A DNA stretch of 64,000 bases from Sphingobium sp. (GTDB lineage: Bacteria; Pseudomonadota; Alphaproteobacteria; Sphingomonadales; Sphingomonadaceae): the NCBI GenBank assembly GCA_035196065.1, contig CP136575.1, positions 2,768,769 through 2,832,768 on the forward strand. The letters are read 5' to 3'. Positions within the stretch are counted from its first letter, which is position 1; each line of letters starts with the position of its first letter. The translations under genes were made by a program, and so were the position numbers. The notes under the pieces were generated by a model. The model worked only from the letters and a program-made list of their open reading frames with translations, searched no databases and was not told the origin of the DNA. Shown piece after piece: positions 8,429-16,609 of this stretch.

Positions 8429-9267
8429 TGGGTGAATGGGATGCCTGGATCGGTCGGCAGATGGTGCAGAGAGACAGGCTCACGCCTGCCCTGCTGAAAC
8501 GATTTTGCGCCACGATCGATAGCGCGGGCACAAACGATATCGCCCCGCAGGCGATCCATTGGGTGCTTTGCACACCCGAAGCTGCAACCGCGCAGTTGGG
8601 TATTGATGGCCATCCGCAGCGAAGCGACAGCCCCGACAGCTTCTTCCCGCCTGTGCCCCATCCACGTCGCATGTGGGCGTCAAGCAAGGTCGACTTTATC
8701 GCGCCAATCGCTGTGAATGCGGAGATTGAGCGCGTTTCCACCATCGCCTCGATCAATGAAAAAACGGGCAGCACCGGCAGTCTGGTATTCGTCGACGTAG
8801 CGCACGAAACAAGAGCCGATGGAATGCTAGCCATCGAGGAAAGGCAAACGCTCGTTTATCGTGAGGCCAATAGCGCCAAGCCAACCCCCGTCCCCCCGCC
8901 GGTGGCGATCGATTTCAGCAAATGGGATTTTCACCGCAGCCTTGTGCCGAACGAGACGCTGCTATTCCGATTTTCCGCGATCACCTTCAACACGCACCGC
9001 ATCCATTATGACGCGCCCTATGCGATCAACGAAGAGGGATATCGCGGCCTTGTCGTTCATGGCCCGCTGATGTCGAGCCTGCTGATGGATCTGGTGGCGC
9101 GAGAATTTGGCAGCAATGCGCTGGCCCATTATGCGTTCCGCGCTCAATCGCCCGCCTTTGCAGGCGAAGCACTACATCTTGTCGGCAAGCGCGAGGGTGA
9201 TTTGCTCACCCTCGCGGCATTGGGTTCCGATGGCCGTATCTGCGTTGCCGCAGAAGGCGCACTTTAG
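8428..9267 (+). CDS. MaoC-like / HTD-type acyl-CoA dehydratase (mesaconyl-C4-CoA hydratase family)
   Basis: A 279-residue protein of the double-hotdog MaoC-like hydratase family (FAS1-like dehydratase N-terminal domain). The N-terminal half contains PDSFFPPVPHPRRMWASSKVDF; the C-terminal half has FRFSAITFNTHRIHYD, with the active-site Asp/His pattern of hotdog hydratases, and GLVVHGPLMSSLLM. It probably hydrates an enoyl-CoA of the same pathway as the preceding dehydrogenase. Its ATG overlaps the TAA of the preceding gene (TAATG), so the two are co-translated. The 3' end overlaps the convergent MDR gene by 4 nt. Confidence 0.85.
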   Translation: MGEWDAWIGRQMVQRDRLTPALLKRFCATIDSAGTNDIAPQAIHWVLCTPEAATAQLGIDGHPQRSDSPDSFFPPVPHPRRMWASSKVDFIAPIAVNAEIERVSTIASINEKTGSTGSLVFVDVAHETRADGMLAIEERQTLVYREANSAKPTPVPPPVAIDFSKWDFHRSLVPNETLLFRFSAITFNTHRIHYDAPYAINEEGYRGLVVHGPLMSSLLMDLVAREFGSNALAHYAFRAQSPAFAGEALHLVGKREGDLLTLAALGSDGRICVAAEGAL

Positions 9268-10394
9268 GGCCGGATCAGATATTTCTCGGCGGTGCGCTTG
9301 GCATTATAGGCCTGCAGCACTGCCACTTCGACTGCCTGCTCCAGGCTGACTTCATGGCTGTAATGGCTTTTGAAGGTGGTGGTCAGTTCGGCGGCAACGC
9401 GGGCACGCATCCGGCCAACAATCTCCGCCCCGGCCTTTGCCATGAACGGCGTAAGCAGCCAGCCACTTAGCCCCCAAGTCAGGCCGAAATTACGGTTGAG
9501 GATGGTCGGGCCAACGTCAAGCGCGCCATAGATATAGACCTGCTTCATCTGGTCCGAACCATAGCGGCTATAGCTGGTCATCCGCCGCACAGCCGCAGTT
9601 TCCATCGCGCCCAAAATCTGCCCGGCAAGCTTTCCGCCGCCAATGGGATCAAAGCCGAGGAAGGCCTCGGTCTTTTCAATCGCGTCAGTCAACTGATCGA
9701 CAAAGTCTGCATCATTGGAATTGAGTATGATTTCCGCACCAATGCCCTTGAGCAATTCGACCTGCGCCTGGCTGCGTACGATATTGACCAATGGTATACC
9801 GTCGGCCTTGCAGATCTTCACCAGCATCTGGCCTAGATTCGAAGCCGCTGCGGCATGGACGATGCCCTTATAGCCTTCCATCTTCATCGTTTCGACAAAG
9901 CCAAGCGAGGTCAGCGGATTGACGAAGCAGGATGCGCCGTCCTTAGGATCTGTGCCATCGGGGAGAGGCATACACGCCATGGCAGCAAGGCACCGATATT
10001 GCGCATAAATCTCGCCGCCAATCAAAGCGACGGTTTTGCCGAGCAGCGCCTGCGCCGCATCCGAAGCACCGGCAGCGACGACAATGCCACAACCTTCGTT
10101 GCCGATCGGCATCGCCTGCCCCATGCGCGACGCCATGAAGCGCATTCCGGCTTCGGCAACGTCCATCTGGACGCCGGGCAGGCCGTCGCGCGAGATTGCG
10201 CGCGCGGTCGCAACGTCAGATGCGCCGACCATCAGGCCCAGATCCGACGGATTGATCGGGGTTGCCAGCACCTTGACCACAACCTCATGATCCTTTGGTT
10301 GGGGCATGGGCAGATCTGCCAGATACAGTTCGAGCACGCCCTCCGGCTTCAGTTCGGTCAGCATGGCGCGGTTGGTGGCAGGCAGGTCGGTCAT
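9264..10394 (-). CDS. MDR-superfamily zinc-type alcohol dehydrogenase / quinone oxidoreductase-like
   Basis: A 376-residue medium-chain dehydrogenase/reductase. The N-terminal GroES-like domain has INPSDLGLMVG and IGNEGCGIVV; the nucleotide-binding domain has AAASNLGQMLVKICK, a variant of the glycine-rich turn. The catalytic-zinc ligands of classical alcohol dehydrogenases are not evident, so a zinc-free NAD(P)H oxidoreductase is more likely. The ATG at 10394 is chosen over the one at 10406 because GGAGAG lies just upstream of it. A long stem-loop directly precedes the ribosome site. It converges on the MaoC-like gene. Confidence 0.88.
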   Translation of the reverse strand: MTDLPATNRAMLTELKPEGVLELYLADLPMPQPKDHEVVVKVLATPINPSDLGLMVGASDVATARAISRDGLPGVQMDVAEAGMRFMASRMGQAMPIGNEGCGIVVAAGASDAAQALLGKTVALIGGEIYAQYRCLAAMACMPLPDGTDPKDGASCFVNPLTSLGFVETMKMEGYKGIVHAAAASNLGQMLVKICKADGIPLVNIVRSQAQVELLKGIGAEIILNSNDADFVDQLTDAIEKTEAFLGFDPIGGGKLAGQILGAMETAAVRRMTSYSRYGSDQMKQVYIYGALDVGPTILNRNFGLTWGLSGWLLTPFMAKAGAEIVGRMRARVAAELTTTFKSHYSHEVSLEQAVEVAVLQAYNAKRTAEKYLIRP

Positions 10395-10407
10395 TTCTCT
10401 CTCCATT

Positions 10408-10437
10408 TTGCAGGCAGGATTCGATCCTGCTTTGCAA
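10408..10437 (-). promoter_or_regulatory. Long stem-loop abutting the ribosome site of the MDR gene
   Basis: TTGCA-G-GCAGGAT (10408-10420) pairs with ATCCTGC-TT-TGCAA (10424-10437) around a TCG loop: 12 base pairs with one small internal loop. On the minus strand it ends 13 nt before the ATG at 10394, directly upstream of GGAG (10404-10401). It could be a regulator operator or a translational control hairpin. The inner part also resembles a tRNA T-arm (ATCGAAT loop), but no acceptor or anticodon stem pairs. Confidence 0.5.
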
Positions 10438-10482
10438 CCGATCTAGCCGATGCGCCAACAGGCTTCAATGGGGCGGCGGTTT

Positions 10483-10698
10483 TCAGCCCGCCTTGAATGC
10501 AAGCGCTGCGGCGATCAATGTCGTCCCGACGGCCAGCATGCTGATCCCTGTCCAGGGAATATAGCTGACTTTACCGATTGCCGTGCGCTTGTTTCGGCGC
10601 CAATCGGCAAATATGCTGATAGCGGCAAGCACCGCCGAAACGACGGCAATCACCGCCCACATGTGAAAATCCCATTCGTACAGCAGCCAATCGAGCAT
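10483..10698 (-). CDS. Small membrane protein, two predicted helices
   Basis: A 71-residue hypothetical protein starting MLDWLLYEWDFHMW. Two hydrophobic stretches (about 13-29, WAVIAVVSAVLAAISIF, and about 50-69, GISMLAVGTTLIAAALAF) flank a basic loop DWRRNKRTAIGK. I do not recognise a named family. A longer frame begins at 10839, but its first 47 residues are arginine/proline-rich and look non-coding, so the start at 10698 is preferred although its ribosome site is weak. It is divergent from the DMT transporter. Confidence 0.6.
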   Translation of the reverse strand: MLDWLLYEWDFHMWAVIAVVSAVLAAISIFADWRRNKRTAIGKVSYIPWTGISMLAVGTTLIAAALAFKAG

Positions 10699-10811
10699 TG
10701 CGGCCAAATGGCGGCAAGCCCTGCGCATTGCAAGCCTTTGCATGGGAACCGGGGCATCGGGGCCGGGGCATGGGGGCTGGACGAAAACGGCAGGGCGGCT
10801 AAGGCGGTGGC

Positions 10812-11744
10812 ATGGCGTTCGCCGACCCCTTACCCGCAAAGCCTTTGCCTGCCCCGCCCTCGCGGCCGCTGCTTGGTATCTTGTTCCGACTGCTGGCGAT
10901 GATCATGCTGGCAACGATGTTTGTATTCGCAAAAATCGCCGACGACATGGGCGTGCATGTTACCGAAAGCCTGTTCTGGCGGCAGCTTGCAGGGCTTCCG
11001 GTCTCTCTCGCCTTTCTCTGGTGGCAGGGCGACCTGCGCGCAATCCGCACTCACCGGCCCATGGCGCACGCTGTGCGCATGCTGCTCGGGGTCAGCGCGA
11101 TGTTGCTCAATTTCTCCGCAATGCTGCTTCTCGACATGGCGGAGGCGACGACCTTTGGTTTCGCTGCGCAGATTTTTGCGACCATCCTGGCGGCATTTCT
11201 TCTGCGCGAACAAACGGGGCGTTATCGCTGGGCAGCGGTATTGGTCGGTTTTGCTGGAGTGTTGATTGCCCTGCAACCTGGCGATCACGCCGTGAACCCG
11301 CTCGGCGCAGCCGTCGCACTTGGCGGGGCAGTGGCCACCGCAGCCGTGATCGTGCACATCCGTCAACTGACGCGAACCGAGGCATCGGGCGCGATCGTAT
11401 TCTGGTTCTCGCTGACCTCAATGTTGCCGCTGGGTATCGCAATGCTGTTTTTCGGCAAGGCACATCCTCTTCAGGCATGGCTGGTGATTGCAGGGCTGAG
11501 CCTTGCTGGTGCTATGGGCCAGATGCTGCTGACCGCATCGCTACGCCATGCCACCGTCGCTACGACAATGACGATTGATTACAGCATGCTGATCTGGTCG
11601 GCCCTTGCCGGCTATCTCATCTTTGCCGAAATACCGAGCAGCAGCATCTGGACGGGCGCACCCATCATTATCGGTTCCGGCCTCTTCATCGCTTGGCGTG
11701 AACAATATCTTGCGAAGAAAAGGATCAATCCAGCGGCGGAATGA
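10812..11744 (+). CDS. EamA/DMT-family transporter
   Basis: A 310-residue inner-membrane protein with about ten hydrophobic helices in two EamA repeats. The first includes LLAMIMLATMFVFAKIADD and the second begins about residue 160 with GAAVALGGAVATAAVIV. The final helix is followed by a basic tail REQYLAKKRIN. Family members export small metabolites; the substrate here is unknown. The 3' end overlaps the convergent nitrilase-family gene by 20 nt. Confidence 0.9.
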   Translation: MAFADPLPAKPLPAPPSRPLLGILFRLLAMIMLATMFVFAKIADDMGVHVTESLFWRQLAGLPVSLAFLWWQGDLRAIRTHRPMAHAVRMLLGVSAMLLNFSAMLLLDMAEATTFGFAAQIFATILAAFLLREQTGRYRWAAVLVGFAGVLIALQPGDHAVNPLGAAVALGGAVATAAVIVHIRQLTRTEASGAIVFWFSLTSMLPLGIAMLFFGKAHPLQAWLVIAGLSLAGAMGQMLLTASLRHATVATTMTIDYSMLIWSALAGYLIFAEIPSSSIWTGAPIIIGSGLFIAWREQYLAKKRINPAAE

Positions 11745-12546
11745 CACGCCGGTTCAAATGCACCGGCACCTGTGCACGCACTTCATCGACCCGGCTAAGG
11801 TCGATTTCTACAAAACCCAGTCCCTCGCCGTCGCCCATATCGAGCAATATCTCTCCCCAGGGATCGATGACAAGCGAGTGACCATAGGTTTCGCGCCCAT
11901 CCTCATGACCGCCCGACTGGGCAGCGGCGATCACAAATGCCGCCGATTCGATCGCCCGGGCGCGCAGCAAGACATGCCAATGGGCCTTACCGGTCGGAAC
12001 GGTGAAGGCTGCCGGCATTGCAAAGGCGCGCGCGCCTGCCTTGGCCAGTTGGCTATACAGATCGGGAAAGCGCATATCATAACAGATGGTTAGGCCCAAC
12101 GGACCCAAGGGCGATTGGGCAAGCACCGGATGGCTACCACCAGCATAGGCATTTGATTCGCGCCAACTCTCCCCAGTTGCAAGGTCGACATCAAATAAAT
12201 GCATCTTGTCATAACGGGCCACGATTTGTCCCGCAGGGTCAATCAGCAGCGTACGGTTAGCAAATCGGCCAGAACCATCTTCCGAGAGGACGGGCACAGA
12301 ACCTAAATGAACCCAGATATGTGCTTCACGCGCGGTGTCGCACAATGCAGCGATATGCCGATTCGCGCTTTCATGCTGGATGTGGATCCGACCACGCTCC
12401 CGGTTGCGATCCAGCAAAAGCGACATTTCGGGCGCAAAATAGAAATGTGCACCTTGATTCGACGCTGACCGGATAGCAATGTCCATCGCCGCCCGATTAA
12501 CTGCCGGATCAACCCCGCTGTTCATTTGATGGATGGCGATTTTCAT
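11725..12546 (-). CDS. Carbon-nitrogen hydrolase (nitrilase superfamily)
   Basis: A 273-residue amidase of the nitrilase superfamily. The Glu-Lys-Cys triad is visible: glutamate in FAPEMSLL (about residue 43), lysine in RYDKMHLFDVD (about 111) and cysteine in TICYDMRFPDLY (about 146). The overall pattern resembles the Nit1/omega-amidase branch, whose substrates include deaminated glutathione, but that is an inference. The start MKIAIHQMN at 12546 is the family-typical one; ORF extension to 12561 adds only five residues. Confidence 0.9.
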   Translation of the reverse strand: MKIAIHQMNSGVDPAVNRAAMDIAIRSASNQGAHFYFAPEMSLLLDRNRERGRIHIQHESANRHIAALCDTAREAHIWVHLGSVPVLSEDGSGRFANRTLLIDPAGQIVARYDKMHLFDVDLATGESWRESNAYAGGSHPVLAQSPLGPLGLTICYDMRFPDLYSQLAKAGARAFAMPAAFTVPTGKAHWHVLLRARAIESAAFVIAAAQSGGHEDGRETYGHSLVIDPWGEILLDMGDGEGLGFVEIDLSRVDEVRAQVPVHLNRRVIPPLD

Positions 12547-12747
12547 CATTAAACTCCACAATCCCTCAGGTCATCGCAAACTTGGCACCACCAGACCTTT
12601 TTCTGGACTGAAATCGGAGTGACTGTAACAATAGATTAACCATTTTCTGTTGTCGCATCCAGCGTGTCTTCTGCGCAACAGTTGCGCGCAAGTCGAATGC
12701 AAAGTCAATTTTTCAAATTGTCAGCGGATTCAAAGGTTGCGCTAAAA

Positions 12748-12766
12748 CCCTCTTTGTGCAAGAGGG
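12748..12766 (+). promoter_or_regulatory. Leader hairpin upstream of the first small exported protein
   Basis: CCCTCTT (12748-12754) and AAGAGGG (12760-12766) form a perfect 7-bp stem with loop TGTGC, about 43 nt upstream of the ATG at 12809. It may be a leader structure or an operator. The paralogous gene at 13224 lacks it. Confidence 0.4.
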
Positions 12767-12808
12767 GCGCTGGTGTGTTAAAGCCACATTCTTAAAGGAG
12801 CCAAAAAA

Positions 12809-13057
12809 ATGCGTTTCGGTAAAGTCTCGCTCGCTGCGGTGGCTGCTGTTGCTCTGGCCGGTGCCCCGGTCGTTGCTCAGGCTGCTGCTCCTGTAAAGCC
12901 CGTTGCTGCCAAGGTGCAGCGCGCTGGCGTTGCGAAAGAAGAAAGCAAGCTCGGCGGTGGTAGCGGCGTAATCGTCGCGGTTATCGCAGCTGCTGCTGTT
13001 ATCGCTGGTATCGTTATTGCCGCTGGCAACGACGACGATGCGCCGACCAGCCCCTGA
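12809..13057 (+). CDS. Small exported protein with C-terminal helix and DDD...SP tail (paralogue 1)
   Basis: An 82-residue protein with an Ala-rich signal peptide (MRFGKVSLAAVAAVALAGAP, likely cleaved near AQA-A at about residue 26). A short basic linker with VKPVAAKVQRAGVAKEESKL follows, then GGGSG, a hydrophobic stretch (VIVAVIAAAAVIAGIVIA, about 53-72) and the acidic tail GNDDDAPTSP. AAAGGAG upstream is a strong ribosome site, and a Rho-independent terminator follows directly. The gene at 13224 encodes a paralogue of exactly the same length. Function unknown; proteins like this are frequent in sphingomonads but, to my knowledge, uncharacterised. Confidence 0.85.
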   Translation: MRFGKVSLAAVAAVALAGAPVVAQAAAPVKPVAAKVQRAGVAKEESKLGGGSGVIVAVIAAAAVIAGIVIAAGNDDDAPTSP

Positions 13058-13077
13058 GCTCGGTCGTCAATTTGACG

Positions 13078-13107
13078 AAAAAGGCGGCCTTTGTGCCGCC
13101 TTTTTTT
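13078..13107 (+). terminator. Rho-independent terminator of paralogue 1
   Basis: GGCGGC (13083-13088), loop CTTTGT, GCCGCC (13095-13100), then seven T. The stem is extended by an A-tract on its 5' side (AAAAA/TTTTT), so it could act in both directions. Confidence 0.92.
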
Positions 13108-13223
13108 ACATTTGATTAGACGTTTTTATGGTTGCCATGTCCGCGACAAGCTGACAGCGTACCAAGCAACTGAGGTCGCATCTCACAAATAATAATTTGA
13201 ATAAAAGTTTGAAGGAGTTTGAA

Positions 13224-13472
13224 ATGCGTCTTGGAAAAAATATTCTGGCAGCAGCAGCTGCCATTGCAGTGATTGGTTCGCCGATCGCTGCACATGCTTC
13301 GAATGCTGTATCGAAGCCGGTTACGGCCGAAGTGAAGCGCGTCGGCACCGCGAAAAAAGCCGAAAACAAATTAGCAGGTGGTAGCGGCCTCATCGTTGGC
13401 ATCATTGCTGCTGCTGCAGTGATTGGTGGAATCATTCTCCTTTCCGACGACGACAATCCAAGCAGCCCCTGA
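13224..13472 (+). CDS. Small exported protein with C-terminal helix and DDD...SP tail (paralogue 2)
   Basis: An 82-residue paralogue of the protein at 12809, with the same plan: signal peptide MRLGKNILAAAAAIAVIGSP, cleavage likely at AHA-S, linker SKPVTAEVKRVGTAKKAENKL, GGSG, hydrophobic stretch LIVGIIAAAAVIGGIILL and tail SDDDNPSSP. The ATG at 13224 follows GAAGGAG; an earlier TTG at 13197 has no such site. It has its own terminator, so the two genes are separate units made by tandem duplication. Function unknown. Confidence 0.85.
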   Translation: MRLGKNILAAAAAIAVIGSPIAAHASNAVSKPVTAEVKRVGTAKKAENKLAGGSGLIVGIIAAAAVIGGIILLSDDDNPSSP

Positions 13473-13492
13473 TTTTCAGGCAATAGCTTTCG

Positions 13493-13521
13493 AAAAAGGC
13501 GGCTACGTGCCGCCTTTTTTA
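13493..13521 (+). terminator. Rho-independent terminator of paralogue 2
   Basis: GGCGGC (13498-13503), loop TACGT, GCCGCC (13509-13514) and six T, again extended by an A-tract. It has the same stem sequence as the terminator at 13078, so the duplication probably included it. Confidence 0.92.
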
Positions 13522-13670
13522 TTTGCTTCAGAATTAAGCATTTATCGAGACTGTTGTAGTTTATATCGAAAGCCAAGCCGGCAACACAAGCTCGACAAAG
13601 TTGGCGCATCCATTCAAGAAAGCGGATAAAGAACTGTGCCGCGCAAACCGCAATTTCGGAGAATGCAGAT

Positions 13671-14663
13671 ATGACGGCTGAAACCAATGTCCTCGTCACA
13701 GGCGGCGCGGGCTATATTGGCAGTCATGCCGTCCTGGCTCTGCTCGATGCCGGTAAAAGACCGGTTGTCATCGACAATCTTGTCACCGGATTTCGCTGGG
13801 CCATTCCGGAAAATGTCACCTTTTATGAAGGCAATGTCGCGGATGCCGATCTGGTCGCCCGGATCATTAGGGAAGAACGGATCGATGCAATCATGCATTT
13901 TGCCGGGTCGATCATCGTGCCGGAATCGGTTGAGAACCCGCTTAAATATTATGGCAACAACACCGCCGCGAGCCGCAGCCTAATCGAATCGGCACTGACA
14001 AACGGTGTCCGACACTTCATCTTTTCGTCAACCGCCGCGACTTACGGAATCCCCGACTCCAGTCCCGTACGCGAAGACATGCCGACATTGCCGATCAATC
14101 CCTATGGCATGTCGAAACTGATGACCGAATATATGCTGCGCGACGTCGCGGCTGCGCATGATTTCAACTATTGCGCCTTGCGCTATTTCAACGTGGCGGG
14201 TGCAGACCCTTCGGCACGCAGCGGTCAATCGACCGCAGGGGCAACCCATTTGATCAAGGTCGCTGTGGAAGCCGCGCTGGGCAAGCGTGATTCGGTGGCA
14301 GTCTTTGGCACCGACTATGCAACAGCGGATGGAACCGGCGTGCGCGATTACATCCATGTCAGCGATCTCGCCGCAGCCCATGTCATCGCGCTCGACGCGT
14401 TGCTCGCCGATCCGGCATCAAGCCACATATTGAATTGCGGCTATGGCCATGGCTATTCGGTGCTTGAGGTGCTGGACGCCGTTGACCGGGTGACTAACCA
14501 GAAACTCGACCGAAAGCTCGAAGGCCGGCGCGCTGGCGATCCCGACGAACTGATTTCGGACAATCGCGCCATCAAGGCCCGCTTTGGCTGGGAACCGCGT
14601 TTCGATAATCTGGACACCATCGTGGCCCACGCCCTGCAGTGGGAACGTAAATTGTCCGGATAG
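13671..14663 (+). CDS. galE: UDP-glucose 4-epimerase
   Basis: A 330-residue short-chain dehydrogenase-type epimerase interconverting UDP-glucose and UDP-galactose with bound NAD, which supplies sugars for exopolysaccharide and glycolipids. Visible features are the NAD-binding VTGGAGYIGSH (9-19), the serine/threonine site FSSTAATYG (about 122-130) and the YGMSK catalytic Tyr-Lys pair (about 144-148). RYFNVAGADP and GTGVRDYIHVSDLA are typical of GalE. Length is normal. It lies 45 nt upstream of hslV but is functionally unrelated. Confidence 0.95.
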   Translation: MTAETNVLVTGGAGYIGSHAVLALLDAGKRPVVIDNLVTGFRWAIPENVTFYEGNVADADLVARIIREERIDAIMHFAGSIIVPESVENPLKYYGNNTAASRSLIESALTNGVRHFIFSSTAATYGIPDSSPVREDMPTLPINPYGMSKLMTEYMLRDVAAAHDFNYCALRYFNVAGADPSARSGQSTAGATHLIKVAVEAALGKRDSVAVFGTDYATADGTGVRDYIHVSDLAAAHVIALDALLADPASSHILNCGYGHGYSVLEVLDAVDRVTNQKLDRKLEGRRAGDPDELISDNRAIKARFGWEPRFDNLDTIVAHALQWERKLSG

Positions 14664-14708
14664 GCCCAAGGCTTGCACTCCGCGCTCTGTGGCACCATAT
14701 CGCGGCCG

Positions 14709-15275
14709 ATGGACAATCAATCACATAGCAATCCCAATGCCTGGTACGGCACCACCATTCTGTCTGTCCGCAAGGGCGGCAAGGTCGTAATTGCAGGCGA
14801 TGGTCAGGTGTCGATGGGCCAGACCGTGATGAAACCCAACGCCCGCAAGGTCCGGCAGTTGCATGACGGCAGCGTTATTGCAGGGTTTGCCGGTGCAACC
14901 GCCGATGCCTTTACACTGTTCGAGCGACTGGAAAAGAAACTGGAATCGCATCGCGGGCAATTGATGCGCGCGGCAGTCGAACTCGCCAAGGACTGGCGGA
15001 CCGACAAATATCTGCGCAATCTGGAAGCATTGATGATTGTTGCGGACAAGGATGTCACCCTGATCCTGACTGGTAATGGCGACGTTCTGGAACCCAATGA
15101 CGGGATCGCTGCCATTGGATCCGGCGGCAATTTCGCACTTTCGGCGGCACGCGCGCTGATGGATTATGAGGATGATGCCGAGACGCTGGCTCGCCATGCG
15201 ATGAAGATCGCTGCGGATATATGCGTCTACACTAACAACAACCTCACCGTGGAAATCATGGACAGCGCAAGCTGA
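14709..15275 (+). CDS. hslV: ATP-dependent protease subunit HslV
   Basis: A 188-residue peptidase subunit of the HslVU (ClpQY) protease. The N-terminal threonine nucleophile is in [15 protein letters not shown], exposed after removal of the first residues. [16 protein letters not shown] and the C-terminal TNNNLTVE are standard. The ATG at 14709 is preferred to the upstream in-frame codon at 14673 because the extra residues do not resemble the family. It precedes hslU by 23 nt in the classical operon. Confidence 0.96.
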   Translation: MDNQSHSNPNAWYGTTILSVRKGGKVVIAGDGQVSMGQTVMKPNARKVRQLHDGSVIAGFAGATADAFTLFERLEKKLESHRGQLMRAAVELAKDWRTDKYLRNLEALMIVADKDVTLILTGNGDVLEPNDGIAAIGSGGNFALSAARALMDYEDDAETLARHAMKIAADICVYTNNNLTVEIMDSAS

Positions 15276-15298
15276 CCCGCAAGGAAATCTCCCTTACA

Positions 15299-16597
15299 AT
15301 GAGCCAAAATTTGACCCCCAAGGCGATCGTCGCTGCATTGGACGAGCACATCATCGGGCAGGCCGACGCAAAGCGCGCGGTTGCCGTTGCGCTGCGTAAC
15401 CGTTGGCGCCGCCAGCGCTTGCCTGCCGAATTGCGCGACGAAGTGACGCCGAAAAATATCCTGATGATCGGCCCGACCGGCTGCGGCAAGACCGAAATCA
15501 GTCGCAGGCTTGCAAAACTGGCCGATGCCCCGTTCATCAAGGTCGAGGCGACCAAGTTTACCGAGGTCGGCTATGTAGGCCGTGATGTGGAACAGATTGC
15601 GCGCGACCTGGTCGAGGAAGCCGTCCGGCTTGAAAAGGACCGGCGGCGTGAGCAGGTACGCGAAGCCGCCGAAGCCGCCGCAATGGAACGCATATTGAAA
15701 CCGCTCGCCGGTGATACCGCCAGCGAAGCGACCCGCGAGGCGTTTCGCCAGCGCATCCGCGATCGACATATGGACGATGTCGAAATCGAGATAGAGGTAT
15801 CCGACGCCCCAAACATGCCGATGGAATTGCCTGGCATGGGCGGCGGCGCGATGATCAATATCAGCGAGATGATGGGCAAGGCCTTTGGTCAGGGCCGCAC
15901 CAAGCGCCGCAAATTGAAAGTGCCCGAAGCTTGGGCAAAGCTGGTCGACGAAGAGGTCGAAAAACGGCTCGACCAGGATGATGTCGCACGCACCGCCATC
16001 GCGGACGCGGAGGCCAATGGCATCGTGTTTCTGGATGAGGTCGACAAGATTGCGGTCAGCGACGTGCGCGGCGGATCTGTCAGTCGCGAGGGCGTACAGC
16101 GCGACCTGTTGCCGCTGATCGAAGGCACCACCGTTGCCACCAAATATGGCCCGATGAAAACCGACCATGTGCTTTTCATAGCAAGCGGCGCGTTCCATGT
16201 TTCCAAACCGAGCGACATGCTGCCCGAACTGCAAGGCCGCCTGCCGATCCGTGTCGAGCTAACCGCACTGACTCAAGATGATTTCGTGCGCATCCTTTCG
16301 CAGACAAAGGCCAATCTGCCGCAACAATATGCAGCCTTGCTTGGCACCGAAGATGTCACGCTGGAATTCACCGATGACGCCATAACTGCTCTTGCGCGGA
16401 TCGCGGCTCAAGTGAATGAAAGCGTCGAGAATATCGGCGCGCGCAGGCTACAGACCGTGATGGAAAAGCTGCTCGAGGACATCAGCTTTGATGCTGAAGA
16501 TCGCAAGGGCGAATCCATACGCATCGACGCCGATTATGTGCAGGCACAGCTTGCCGGCATCGCGAGGGATGCCGACCTTTCCAAATATGTGCTTTAA
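15299..16597 (+). CDS. hslU: ATP-dependent protease ATPase subunit HslU
   Basis: A 432-residue AAA+ unfoldase that feeds proteins into HslV. It starts [21 protein letters not shown]. Walker A is [16 protein letters not shown] (about 56-71), the pore motif is [10 protein letters not shown], Walker B is [12 protein letters not shown], and the C-terminal tail ADLSKYVL that docks into HslV is present. The insertion (I) domain spans about residues 110-235 and includes a Gly/Met-rich stretch. The gene converges on the M16 protease gene with 12 nt between them. Confidence 0.97.
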   Translation: MSQNLTPKAIVAALDEHIIGQADAKRAVAVALRNRWRRQRLPAELRDEVTPKNILMIGPTGCGKTEISRRLAKLADAPFIKVEATKFTEVGYVGRDVEQIARDLVEEAVRLEKDRRREQVREAAEAAAMERILKPLAGDTASEATREAFRQRIRDRHMDDVEIEIEVSDAPNMPMELPGMGGGAMINISEMMGKAFGQGRTKRRKLKVPEAWAKLVDEEVEKRLDQDDVARTAIADAEANGIVFLDEVDKIAVSDVRGGSVSREGVQRDLLPLIEGTTVATKYGPMKTDHVLFIASGAFHVSKPSDMLPELQGRLPIRVELTALTQDDFVRILSQTKANLPQQYAALLGTEDVTLEFTDDAITALARIAAQVNESVENIGARRLQTVMEKLLEDISFDAEDRKGESIRIDADYVQAQLAGIARDADLSKYVL

Positions 16598-16609
16598 TAC
16601 CCGTGCGCG

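Noticed and set aside
10408-10470. tRNA-Cys-like string (TTGCAAA loop and T-arm-like hairpin) on the minus strand
   Set aside because: Anticodon and acceptor stems do not pair and there is no CCA end; better described as a hairpin.
13106-13699. 197-residue minus-strand frame over the second small gene and galE start
   Set aside because: It runs antisense to a clear gene and its terminator, with frame shadow composition.
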